From positions 33,363,939-33,427,938 of the forward strand of contig OY855911.1 in NCBI GenBank assembly GCA_963693305.1: a stretch of 64,000 bases of DNA. The letters are read 5' to 3'. The notes below the pieces were generated by a model that searched no databases, had not been told where the DNA came from, and saw only the letters and a program-made list of their open reading frames with translations. Origin of the DNA: Meandrina meandrites (Eukaryota > Cnidaria > Anthozoa > Scleractinia > Meandrinidae). Each line of letters starts with the position of its first letter. Position 1 is the first letter of the stretch. Both the position numbers and the translations under genes were made by a program. Positions 52,853-64,000 of this stretch are shown piece after piece.

Positions 52853-54034
52853 CGGAAGAGGACCATGTATGGGGGATGTGTTCTTTGACCTCATCTTCTC
52901 GTGATAACTTATTAAGCTGTCGCTAATTCTGGATTTATTTAGCTTAGTCCTGCTTTGATAACCTGAAGGGTTGTGAGCCTTCTGAAATCTCGTTGCTATC
53001 GTGAGTGATCGATTGGTTTTTACAATATTTCTTATATTTTCATATTTGCATTTGTAGAGTTATTTATTTACAGAAACTATGAAGGATTATGTCGCCCTTG
53101 AAGATATTGTCTTCAAAGTTGGTTTGGCCTGAGTGAAAGGTGTTTATGCCTGCCACGCCAGCTAAAATTGGTTCAGAGTTTGAAAGAGGTTTAATTTTGA
53201 CTTTTGGGGCTGGAATAGGCCTGAAAGGGGGTGCAAAACCAAACAAGATTTTTGAACTTGACTCGAGCAGTCATATATCACTCAAGCAGAACGGTTTGAA
53301 ACAATAGCATCAGGATTGAAGCTGAAAGTGGATCTGAAATGAGGTATAGAGTTTGGCGTATCTTCTAGGCGTGGTGATGAAAAGAACATGACCGCCGTGT
53401 CAAAGTTGCCTCGAAAATGAAATTGCGATAAAAGGCCCATGGCCTTTGAGACCCATGCAGCATAACCCTAACAATCTTCACCATTGAACAAATTTTACCT
53501 GATTACTATATTACAGTTGATTATTTAAGTTATAAGGTTGCGTCCAGTTTTCCGGATTTGTTATTTGTCACGAACTTCAAAGAGGATATGTCACGCAAGG
53601 TGCGTCTTTAACTGTCACGCATGGCGCATCTTGCACAATTTAGCCTCAAATTTTTCAGTTTGTTGCTCGTCATCCGTCTCAATCTTCCTAATTTTACCTT
53701 TCCTTGTTCCTTTTTGTTTATTTTGATATTTTTCTAATTTAGCAAACTGTTATTTAGGGGTTGTAACTTGTCATAGTGTGACATAACTCTTCAAGTTTTT
53801 TGTCAGGATTTTTCAATTAATCAAATTTAGATATCGTTCATTGTTTCTTTGAGTAAATTTCTGTCTAGTGTGACCATAACTGCGATGAATCTGTTAAGTT
53901 AACTTTGTCATGGTCAACTGAGATCATTTACATATCATTCATTTGTTGCAGTAATGTACACAGCAACTGCGAGTCTCCGCAAATACGTAGATTTACAAGT
54001 TAAGTGATAAAATCCTTGAAGTAAGAAGACTCCC
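52853..54034. other. Intergenic stretch without recognisable gene
   Basis: Short ORFs only. A small direct duplication, GTCACGCAAGGTGCGTC / GTCACGCATGGCGCATC, is at about 53589-53630. Confidence 0.45.
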
Positions 54035-54149
54035 CCGAGGGGCCCCCATACGAAAGAGACGGGGATGCCCGTCATCGCGCTTAGGGGTGAAAATTACGGA
54101 TTTTGGTCTCACTTTTCCTCTTCAGGGGAGAACGCCAATATCTTTAATC

Positions 54150-54375
54150 TACAATAAATAGACAGGAAGCCACATCAGCCCTAGCTGGTTTTCATGCGGG
54201 ACCTCTATCCAGGTCGAATTGGAATTTGGAAAAGTAGGTTTTTTTCAGGAGGGAGGAAAACCCTCTGAGCCAGGCGAACCAACAACAAACTCAACCGACA
54301 TATGGTAGAAATCGAACCCAGGCCATATTGGTGGGAGGCGATTGCTCTCACTACTGTGCCATGCCTGCTCCCCAG
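54150..54375 (-). mobile_element. tRNA-derived SINE
   Basis: On the minus strand the sequence begins with a tRNA-like head. An A box, TGGCACAGTAGTGAGAG, is followed about 40 nt later by a B box, GGGTTCGATTTC. A non-tRNA body follows (TTCGCCTGGCTCAGAGGG, then CCAATTCGACCTGG) and a tail near CTATTTATTGTAGATT. Spacing and boxes fit RNA polymerase III promotion. A body fragment with CGAATTGGAATTTGGAA also occurs at about 33377-33393. The stretch 54035-54150 resembles another dispersed repeat (CGGGGATGCCCGTCATCGCG). Confidence 0.7.
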
Positions 54376-55356
54376 TCTTTAATCCTCGAGGTCTCATTTG
54401 GGTTTGTCCGAAAAGAGGTGAAAAAAGCTGTCATACTGTGCTGGCGCTCTAGACTGATCAGCAATGAAAAGATAAAAACAAATGCTGGAGTGACACCCAG
54501 ATTGGTCTTCTCGTTGCGCATTCCCGTATCTTTTCATATAGGAGTCCGTCCCGAGGGAAGACTCGAGAGGATCTCGAGTGGTGATTTTATTTCACTGGAA
54601 TTGTAACTGATAAACTACATTCACTTTCTGTAAAATTTTGGTAGAACGTTAAATCAATAAACCATTCGTGTGACCATTGCTCAGTTTAAATGGTTTATCA
54701 AACTAATAACTATTAACATGACCATATCGGCCGTCCGCCTGTGGATGAGCTGACACGCGTACGGTCTCATGCACTATGTGGTGCACACATATACACTGGG
54801 ATCGTACAATTAAAAAAAAAACACTTAAAAGTGTTTTGTTATACTCCGCAACTGGAAACATAATTATGGTTTACGAATTTTATTTAACATTATTTGACTG
54901 CGGCAAAGAGAACGCCGCCATAAAAGAGAACAAGGACTCTGCAAGTGCGTTATTTATATAAACTTTCGGTGTATTTTGGAATTGAACGCCATCTTTAGAT
55001 ATTTAGCTGGAGGGAACTGCCCTCCAAGTTGTCGCTGGCGTTTCTGTGGTGACTGCTAAACTGGCACTGAATTAGCTGCGTTCTCAAAGCGAACGATCTT
55101 TAAGCCAGACCAAAATTCAAGCTTTTTTTGCCCTTGGGTATTATATAATTTTAAGGTGCATCATGTGACATTTTCTCATACAATAAAGACCACTGTTGAG
55201 TTGCGGGGTATAACGAAAAAACCTTGAAACCTTTCTTTATAAGTGGTCGCAAGGGAGGAAAAGAATGCAACTTTTGGACAAGCGTGGGAAAGCATGTCAC
55301 TAGTGGAATTCGAAGCAAAATTTGAGTCACTTTCGGAACCCATCCAAGCTTTCGTT
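54376..55356. other. 3' flank of the TNF-like gene, nothing recognised
   Basis: Open frames at 54328-54606 and 54776-54961 have no domain or splice support. Confidence 0.45.
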
Positions 55357-58300
55357 TTAGCTGACCAGAAACGCTCCAAAGCTATTTATGTTACGGTCTG
55401 GAACCCGGGATGAACTGGCATCATAATCTTCACTCACATCTAAGTAATAATCAGGAAACAGCGCAGACATCTGTTTAAGTGAACCATCCAGGGATGTGTA
55501 GGCGTTAAATTGTACTTGTACGTGTAATTTCGTACCACTGGGTATCGCTGCTAATCCAAACATGTGAACAACCCCATAACTATTATTTGCAGCAAATGTT
55601 GGCCATGACGAGAACAATACCGAGTTATTTTTCCAAATAATGACTTTCCTGATTCGCTTACCAACCCTTAGGCGGCAATAAACATAGTATACACCACCTG
55701 TCGAGATGACGACTGTAGTGCCGTTCGAAAGATTGTTAATGTATTTCTTCCATGACAACTGGGCTTTCCCCTGATCACCTGAAAATGAATGAAAAGATTA
55801 CTACCTTGATCGCCACAAGATCGAAACTGTGACAACGTAAATTAAAAATGCAAAAAGCAGAGATTTTTTTACGTTTTTTATTTAGTTCTCATTAGCGGAG
55901 CAGGAGGTTTGTTATGTATCGGAGAATCATGATCGAGATCAATATTCTCCCATACAGACCGACTAAGCTCGGTTAACATGATGCTCTTTCCAGACATAAC
56001 TAATCTTTGATTAATGACATCAATTGGTAATCAATGAGTAATCGATTGGTAATCAGTTGATTAGTCATTAGAAATCGATGAGTAATCGAAACATCTTTTT
56101 TTATTTTGTTCTTATTGCAAACACGGTTTTCAGCTACAAGATGATATCGTTGAGTAATGAATGAAATCAATAACTAATCAATGCAATAAATGACTAATCG
56201 ATAACAAAAAAAATGTGGCCTATCGATTACTCATTGATTATCGGCAATAATCAATGACTAATCAACTGATTACCTATCGATTGCCTGTTGACAACTCATT
56301 GATTTCATTGATATGATAATCAGCAACAGACAACTGACAGAATAAATTTTACATAAGGTTCAAGTATGCTCTAACTTGTGCTTTCATTGTGCCAAATTTG
56401 AAGTTGATAAACATCAGTGTTTAACTAAACAATATTAAACATGTTTAAGGTTTGGTGTGAGTGGGGTGGAAAAAATAGTGGAAAAATAAATCCCTTACTC
56501 AACGGTTCAACATATAATACGAGCGGACATTTTGCTCATTGCTCGCATATCCCCCCCCCCCCCCCCCCCCCCCCACGTAGCTTGGAAAAATACTACGCAT
56601 AATATGGCATCGAATAAGGTGAACGTAGTCCAGTATTAAATCACACCGGCCAGCGATGGTAACAGGTCATCTAAAACATGTTTTTAAAACTGTGTGTTTC
56701 TAGTTTTGAAAACGATTACAGGGCCTGCGCAGAGGGAGAGGCTGGGAGGGCTTCAGCCCCCAACTTTTTTACAGTAAAAAGAAAAAGGTAATAAGAACTT
56801 AAGTAAATAAGCAAGTAAAGAAAGAAATAAAGGGAAAAAATTATTATTATTATTATCATTGAACGAACAATTACTAAAAGTATTTCATTTGAACCCCTTT
56901 CCAGAAGCTGGTGATAAATTTTGTTTTTGAGTTCCATATTGGTTAATCATGTATCGAGTGCATCTGGTGATTGATTATTCAGTTCCCACTGCCCGAAGAA
57001 TAAACATTGTGCCCAACAATGACGCAAGAGTGATTTAGTAACTTGACAAATGACGATAAACAGTCGTGAAGAATGGTTTTTGACATCACTAACGAATTTG
57101 CAGATTGTAACAATAACAGAAAGAGAAATACCGTTAAGCTAAAGCACAAATCGTCAGATTCCTGGTTTGTAAAGGCTAATGGCAGTAGTACTGATTTGGA
57201 GTAAATTGTATTGTTTCAAGCAGGATTTGATAGTGAATCTATAGGTCTGGTTCTAAATGTTTAGTATACTTATACTGTATAAACATTACAATAATATAGC
57301 AAGGCCGATAAGTACTATGTGAAAAAGTAACTTTGCAAGACACCAACATGACCAGAACGATAAAGTGGGGTTACAATCGCGCACAGCCATTCCGTTCTTT
57401 TTGGGATTCATCAGCGCGGGGTAGCAAATCTAATTAATGCCAGCTCGAAGGCCGGCGCAAATAAATAGCAATAATCTCTTGTAGATCCTGTACGTTAGCA
57501 CCATTTTTGTTTGCGGACCCTTGCTGTTTCAAGTTGTAAAAATATTGCGATTTAATACACTGTTTGTTAATTTTAATCCACCTTCCGATATCTGAGAGTA
57601 ACTAACCCTAACCCTTAATATGCTAAATTTACTCCAAAAAACACGTTTTTTTCACCGTTAAATTGATTTTTTTGGCGCTACGGTGCTAAATTTCTCCAAA
57701 CTTTGCCAGAAATGCATTTTCTTGCACTGCAGTAAGATTTTGAGGAAGATTTCATGTAAAAATGTACAATATTTTACTTTGGCGCATGTGCATAAGCCAA
57801 AATTTGGACTTTTTTTTGCCGAACAGTTCCGATTTTTTCCTCGCTGCGTTGCTTCTCGTTTTTCTCTGCTTTCTTATTCTCTCTACCTTCTACACTGTAC
57901 ATCCTTTCTTTTGACCTGAAAAGTTTCGATCTCTAGCAATGAAAAGTTGTGGAAAGAAGACCATGATCAAGTACAGATATTTTGGCCTGTTTTACCACCA
58001 ATTTTGCACCAAAAACCGATCACGTTTTTTTCGATTAGCTCTGTCAGATTGCAGTCGATCGTCAAAATGGAGAGTCCTGTGGAAAGAATCCCAAGAATCT
58101 GCTGACGTGCAAATTCGTCACGTCACAAGTGGTTGAATGGACATTCCTCCAAATCCCGGAATAATCTGGACTTGGCATATTAAGGGCTAATTTTCCCAGG
58201 GTAGCATGCCTCCGCTCCCCTCCCACCCCCCCCCCCCCCCCCCAAAAAAAAAAGACCTGGCTCACGCTAGAGCCCCCCCACTCAAACTCTTGGTACGCGG

Positions 58301-61300
58301 GCCCTGTGATCTAACTTCGAATTATGATGCAAATATTGTATTTCGTGTCCTGCTGCTTTTTCTTGGGAACCTTTCAAAATCGCTCTGCTGAGCTTTTCAA
58401 ACAGTCTATTAAACTAAAATTCTCGCGGCATTGCCTTCTCACTTAAAAAAAGAAACACTGAAAAACCTCGAGCTCCACTTTTATTTTGCCTGTTTTATGT
58501 AAAACTTGGGCTGAAACCAAATTCCTGATGCGAATAATTAACATGCTACCCACTTAAAATCCTCATTGTTGCTTACGTTTCGACACTTAACTGATGAAAT
58601 TAATTCCTCCCCCCTGAACGTAAATGAATACGCACCTTTCTTTTCTTCAAAGGGGTTTAGTATATAGACAAGGAAAAACGCTGAAATAAAAATGGCAAAA
58701 AATAACCAATGTCAGATTTCAAGTTTGAAACAGAAACGTAAATTATAGTAGCCAGATCAGAGAGGTTACGAACAGAAGTAGCGAACGGATCAGCGAGTTC
58801 AGCCATCACCAAATGATGTCAAAGCGTGGTTAGAAAGAATGTGTAGCCCAGGAAAAGTGTATAACTGATATTCTTACCACAATTACGTTTGGCTTCTTCT
58901 AGATGTCTATCTCTGGACAGACCAAAGGTACAAAAGAATCTACTCGTGTTAGATGCGTTCCCTACTTGCCTACCGTCTTTGCACCAATCGCAAAAAAGTG
59001 GTTGCGCAATGCCTCGTTTAATTTATATACGGTTAAATTTAAGGGATAGTAGATTAAACGCACGTAGTCGGGTACATGGTCTTTGCATTAAAATCGTGAA
59101 TATCGATGAAAGAGACTTGACCGTTTTTTAACTGATAGTACGTATATTTGCTGTCGTTTTGTTTTTCATGCCCCTTTTCACTCAGTGTAACTAAGTCAAT
59201 ATATTTTTAAATACCTTTTCGTCGACTTGCCATGCATTTCTTTATCATGGTGCAGTTTACGCCTGAATTGAGACAAATATATTAATATGAAATTAATAAG
59301 AAAATAAATAGATAAAAATACGAGAAGTTGTTGGGAAGGATCATTGTGTTGTGTTCATGGGCAAGACCTGAAGACACTTAATTCTCACCATGCCTTTCTC
59401 CAACCAAGAGTACTAATTGGCACAGGGGAACTGGGGAGTATAACACATGGAGCAGCCGCTACTCCAGCGGGAGTAGGCAGGGGGAGTAGCAATACTCCTG
59501 GGTCAGATTGTCCTGGCCACTTCAAAGACACTTCTCCTTCTTACGATACTATTTTTGAGTATGATGAAAACACCCTTTGCATTGGCCAAACCCTGGAGAT
59601 GTGTTGTGCGCCCATTGCATTTAAATTTTCAGTTGTACATATAGGGCATACTTTTTTATTGAGTTAAAACCAATCATACCTCGCTCACACACGTTTCCAC
59701 GCGCTAAGCGCAGCCTTTAGTGGTCAAAACTACCGTATGCATGCATGCTAAGGACCCACTACAAAACATAGGAGTCCTAGAATATCTGCCTGTTTTCATC
59801 ATGTCCATAGCCCCCTCCCCGTATCCATGTGTTTACTTCAAGGTTTGATTGGTTCACTGGATTGTCTGTCTCCTCTGCAATTGGCTAGAATGATTAGTTT
59901 GTTCTGGTTTTACGACACTCAATTGAAAACCACTCTAGCTGAATTTAGTTAGGCATCACGTTCGGTACCTTTGTTAAATCGCTCCATACAATGACGTAAT
60001 TTACTACACTTTTGCCGACTGCCATCTGCAAAACAACAACAGAGTTTAATCAATCATAATCAAGGCATAGTTAGCACAGTCTGCATGTCTTGCTACGATT
60101 CTGTCAAATTAACATGTTAGACCACCAGTTGACATTTTTCACGTAATATATCAAACACGAGGGAGAGTGTTTCATCACATTTCCAAATACCGAGAAGAGA
60201 GTTGAAAATACGACGCGTAGCGGAGTATTTTTGACGAACTTCGAGGTGCTTGGACATTCGATGAAACTCTTTTACGAGTGTTTGATGTATCTTATCAATC
60301 GCATTTAAAACTACAGAGAAAACAGAGAAATAAAATCTTAAAAATCGATACTAATTAAGATCAGATTTCAAACCACCGTCACGGTTATGATTTCCTCTGT
60401 GCTAACCAGACGAATTATTAATGGCTTTGAGAATGTTACATTATAGTGGTTTAAAGTGTTCCACCTTAGTGCAGTCATACTGGGGGCCATATTCCGTGTG
60501 CTATAAAATCTGTCTGCAAATGCTCCAAATTGTATGGCAACGTTCTAATGCAGGTAGCTAGAGATCACATTCTGTTTTCAAGATTATTAGAAACGTGTCT
60601 ATCGTAATTTCGTTTCGTATCGTTGTCTTGAGTTATAATTACATATCAAACATCAAAGCCTTGTCACTGATGGTCCGCGCTGAAGGGTAATTATCTAGTT
60701 TACGTAAGGCATGAAACAACTCACTTTGGAACCGAATTGTACGCAAACTACTACCACTGTATGCTGAAGTAAAGGCAGTCTTTACTTTTGTAATGACTGC
60801 AGTGACACCCTACTGAAACTTTTCGCTGAACAATGTCTTAACATATACTCTGTTTAAAACGCCACATAGCGGGTGATGTACCGTGTCCCCTGGCTTGCCC
60901 TCGTGTGTCCCCCCTCCAACATGTCCAACGGGCATTCTAATTAAGACTTCCTCTTTATTTCTCGTTTGAAAGATCAAATGAACAACTTGCAATTTCTTTA
61001 GCCCCCAGGAACTTTTGCCGAGATTTGTGGGTGTCGACTCTGAGAGTGGCTTTTTTTGTAAACTTAAGAAAACTATTACAACCCAAACTACCTGAATGAA
61101 AAACAGCTTATTTAAAATTCAAAAAAGTTGATGGTTAAAGAATAATTAGAAAGCCCCGGGAGGGGTTACATGAATGATTTATTCATAGTTTGTTTCCTGT
61201 TCTTATGTAACTAAAAGTTGATCTCGTAACTGACTAGAACTGATAGCAGTTGATGTAAATTGTCGGCGGAATGGTTTACATCGGGTTTCTTGCGGCTGAG

Positions 61301-63108
61301 ACTTCAAGTGTAAGTCCTTGAAACAGAGTGTGCTTTTATAAGAATGTGCAGCAAAGGGTACGACTATCATAAGCACAATTACCACTCTATGATGTCATGC
61401 CTTTCAGTGTTATTTAGCGGGAGAGAGAGAGAGAGAGGGGGGGGGGGGGGGGTGGGTGGGCGGTACGATTGAGTGAGCTTTCTGGGTATCATTGGCGTTA
61501 ATCGATCGGGAGCCAATGAAACGACACCGTATAAGCATTGCAAATACCTTTATCAACACGGGATGTTTACGAAGCTGTCTGGATTCCTCAAGTTAATTAC
61601 ACGAACGGAATAATCATATTATCATTTCCTTCCTTCCGTAAGAGAATCCTTCAGTACAAAACCGCAAATAACATTCCCTAGATCGAATTCGATTGTTCTA
61701 ACGGAACTATGTTAGATTCTGATCCTCCTATCCAGGTGGTCATTAATTGAAGTACGTGCCTATCGATGCTGGCTAGAAACCAACAGATGAACATCAGCCA
61801 AAGTAAATAAAAAGATGCTATTCATGTCAAGTCGCGATAACAATTAGAATCATCCGATCATCATCAAAAAGTTATCTGTCCATAGGTCCAGGAAGTGTGT
61901 GTTCCGGTATAAAATTCTCCGGGGTTCTTGTATAAATAGAGCATATGAGTCTGTAACCCAATGGGTTTGTTTTGGTGCTGTTATGTAGTCAAAAACTGGG
62001 CTATAGCCGATTCAAACTGGAATATGCCATACTCTTGACAGCGATTTTGAGAGTAAATTTGGAATAAGAGTCCATAACTGGAGTTCGAACTGGGAAAGGG
62101 TCAATGTTCAAACGGATGTTCCCCGGGAACCAGGTATTTTGGTATTTTTTTGGAGAAATTATTTTAACATTTATGTAAAAATAAATGAAATTCAATTTTT
62201 AAACCTTTCCCGAGATCTGTCGTGTATTCTATTTGTTTTTTATCTCACTGTGACCTTATTTCATCTGCCTAACACGTGAAATCAAATCCGTTTGTTTATG
62301 CTCCACTTTGTCTTGTAACACGGAAGTAAACGCGTTTAAAATTGCACGCAGACTAACGTGCAACAAACTTAATCATGCAAGCTTAAAATAAGATTTATTT
62401 TCCAAGACCTCAGCTTGCAGTTTAGGAATACGATGACTTAGCGAAAAGAAACCAGCAACACCAGCATAAACACGGTTTAATTAAGATAACCCAAAGGCTG
62501 GGGACTGGACACTGCTTGTTGACTTGTGTACGTGAACTTATGATCATGTACGTAATTAAACACTGACGAAATTAAAACGGTATAAGAATTACTAATAAAT
62601 ACCGACACTCACGTCCAGGCTTATGATCCCTTCTGGCACGGGAAACCTGTGACAAATGAAAAAAAAAAGAAATAAAGTTAACTTTAGGTCGTAATCGAAG
62701 AACAAATAACTGATTTAACGCGACAATGGTTTTTAGCGACTGCAGGAAAATCGCGCATAATGATATTAAGTTTGCGGATTGGTCTTCGTGCAAGAAAGGT
62801 CTTCATGCGAAAGTCACCTTTTGCATATTTGAAAACACTTGCAGGATGTTTTCCATCTTCGCCTTAGTACGTCCGAGCTCTTTGCGTAAATTCTCGTTCT
62901 CTTTCTCTGTCTTCGCCAGCCTGTTGGACAATTCCTTCAGCAATTTTCTTGATTCATCCATGTCCTTTGACAACGAGTGTAGTTCTTTGAACAGGACAAA
63001 CAACAGCACGGCAGCGAGGATCACTCCGACAAAGTTCTTGATCCACCGACAAGATTCGTTTGGTTGCGAAGAATCTTGTCGTACCTCGGTCATCTTGCTT
63101 TTCGGCAT
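55357..63108 (-). CDS. TNF-superfamily ligand, type II membrane protein
   Basis: Exons on the minus strand: 63108-62818, 62646-62613 and 55778-55357, phases 0 and 1, joining to 248 residues. Residues 1-22 are cytoplasmic and 23-41 a transmembrane segment (FVGVILAAVLLFVLF). About 44-92 is a heptad coiled coil (LLKELSNRLAKTEKENENLR). The 34-nt exon 2 encodes SRARRDHKPG, with a furin-type site R-A-R-R at 100-103. Exon 3 is the TNF homology domain: W118, NGTTVVISTGGVYYVYCRLR, AAIPSGTKLHVQV, and a final NSFGAFLVS strand. This layout is classic for ligands that trimerise and are shed to bind TNF receptors, acting in apoptosis, immunity or development. The domain starts a little late: the usual AHL strand A is not seen, so a small symmetric phase-1 exon may be missing from the 6.8-kb intron 2. 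The nearest vertebrate ligand is not resolved. Confidence 0.82.
55985..56330. repeat. TAATCAATGA / AATCGAT repeat cluster, inverted halves
   Basis: Words such as GTAATCGATTGGTAATCAG and CTGATTACCTATCGATTGC occur on both sides of 56150-56200 in opposite orientation, with more copies between. It is a foldback built from short repeats, in intron 2 of the TNF-like gene. Confidence 0.65.
56551..56574. repeat. C24 homopolymer inside a decayed TTATTCGATGG-family MITE
   Basis: This is the longest homopolymer in the window. The flanks (CATATAATACGAGCGGACAT before, TGGAAAAATACTACGC after) correspond to the hairpin MITE at 46115-46251, whose loop sequence has been replaced by C. Confidence 0.8.
56719..58306. 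mobile_element. hAT-like element, copy 2
   Basis: Ends CAGGGCCTGCGCAGAGGGAG and ACGCGGGCCCTG, 1588 bp, collinear with 36098-37671 but without the nested AACATGTTG MITE. An extra ~480-bp stretch (about 57600-58190) is not in copy 1. No target duplication was found. A C18 run (58226-58243) lies near the right end. Intron 2 of the TNF-like gene. Confidence 0.7.
58307..62612. other. TNF-like gene intron 2, remainder
   Basis: No exon could be supported. 59380-59500 resembles a widespread repeat (ACTAATTGGCACAGGGGAAC, then GGGGAGTAGCAATACTCCTG). 61417-61460 is (GA)n followed by G16. A short exon completing the TNF domain could be hidden here. Confidence 0.5.
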
Positions 63109-64000
63109 TACGTCGGAAATGGCACAGTATTGTTCGTGTGCGACTTATGACTTTATAACTCAAGGAAGCTTAAGTATTTCACTGAATTTCGATACGTAGA
63201 TCTCTGATATTTTCGCTGCATATTCCATTAGACACGTGATCAGTGTGTTTACGACATCATACATTGAGTCGTGATTTCTTGGGGACTGCGGATTACATGT
63301 TGAAGCTTCTTTTCAAAGAAACCGTTCCATTTCTCAGAAGTCTTTTGTCAATTATTATTATGCAAAGTGCCTCTTTGTTTACGTTTGGTTAAAGTCTCCA
63401 AGGTTAACAATACAAAAGACTAAAACAACATGTGCACTTATGTCAGTACAATGATTGTCACTAGTTAGTTGTCAATTATTTTATTCTAGAAGAATATTCT
63501 AGCAAAACGAACTACAACTCAGAAACTTCTAGGGAATAACGATTTACTGCACGAGTTTTACGCGATGGCCCCACAAGACCCCCGTTGACTGTTTTGCATA
63601 TTACGCGATTTACTTTTTGACGTTAGATAACTTTTCTACATCATTGCTTTAAAAAGGCCTTGCACTGTACCTTGAAAGACTAAAGAGGTCTCTAACTTTG
63701 ATTAATTGAGATTGGTAAAAAGTTGCGTAAAGCTGGACTTTGACTTTGATAAGGGCATTGATGGATGACCGTAAAATCTGAACCAGGCCACGTCGGACTC
63801 GGGACAGGGAACAAATTCGTAATACGGATCAAATTACCATTATGCAATTTCGATGAAACAAAGCTTAGCAAATGAGATGTAATCTATACGTTCAACTTTC
63901 AGCTATGAATGGCCGGGAAATGTATTTAAGCCAAACGGAAATTCAAATTTACAGATATCCATTTAATTAGATTTTCAACTGGTTTTCTCGGCTAGCAAGC
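63109..64000. other. 5' flank of the TNF-like gene
   Basis: Presumed promoter and 5' UTR of the minus-strand TNF-like gene. No TATA box is obvious close to the ATG. Nothing else was recognised up to the window edge. Confidence 0.45.

Noticed and set aside
58889..59131. 80-codon + strand frame in TNF-like gene intron 2
   Set aside because: No domain, and no splice or conservation evidence. An alternative frame (DVYLWTDQRYKRIYSC) is equally unsupported.
60810..60992. Candidate missing TNF exon (minus strand)
   Set aside because: The frame contains GGGTHEGKPGD but lacks paired splice sites in phase 1 and shows no strand-A pattern.
61203..61385. Candidate missing TNF exon with AAHS
   Set aside because: The AAHSYKSTL word is suggestive of strand A, but no supporting acceptor and donor in the required phase were found.

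Overview
The window is animal nuclear DNA. Genes are split by GT-AG introns, their domain architectures are metazoan (PAN+EGF+discoidin, TNF ligand, FYVE, lysosomal-type sulfatase), and the space between exons is packed with short inverted-repeat DNA transposons and decayed LINE and Penelope remnants. The mix of protein families and repeat types suggests a cnidarian, most likely an anthozoan such as a stony coral. That assignment is inference from style, not from a marker gene.

Layout. (1) 1-30.5 kb, + strand: a tandem family of secreted PAN/apple + EGF + F5/8C (discoidin) proteins. Gene A is visible only as its last two exons (827-985, 2780-2929). Gene B is complete (four coding exons, 17089-24784). 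Gene C is complete (three coding exons, 28277-30347). The introns and 3' flanks of A and B are still alignable, and a module with a palindromic RFX-type X-box lies 3' of both A and B. Between A and B lie a duplicated non-coding block, three TTAA-flanked MITEs, a ~154-bp tandem array, a ZAD-like gene fragment, a RecQ-like helicase fragment and a LINE 3' end. Gene B's introns hold a Kolobok-like element with a THAP relic and a Penelope-like fragment. (2) 31.8-38.5 kb, - strand: a five-exon gene for a 570-residue protein with two FYVE-type zinc fingers (PEP7/rabenosyn-like). (3) 38.7-46.1 kb, + strand: a seven-exon arylsulfatase B-like gene, head-to-head with the FYVE gene across 224 bp, so probably sharing a promoter. 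Its fifth intron carries a MULE-like element with 140-bp terminal repeats. (4) 46-55 kb: no convincing gene, mainly MITEs and a tRNA-type SINE. (5) 55.4-63.1 kb, - strand: a TNF-superfamily ligand gene with a membrane-anchored coiled-coil stalk exon, a tiny exon encoding a furin-type RARR site, and a TNF-homology exon.

The genes do not form a pathway. The secreted adhesion/lectin-like cluster and the TNF ligand act outside the cell, the sulfatase acts in the lysosome or secretory route, and the FYVE protein acts on endosomes. The most informative feature is that several transposon insertions can be read against a paralogous empty site inside the window, which fixes their target-site duplications (TTAA, TA) and their order relative to the gene duplications. 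All exon models come from reading splice signals, phase and family alignment by eye, with no transcript evidence.
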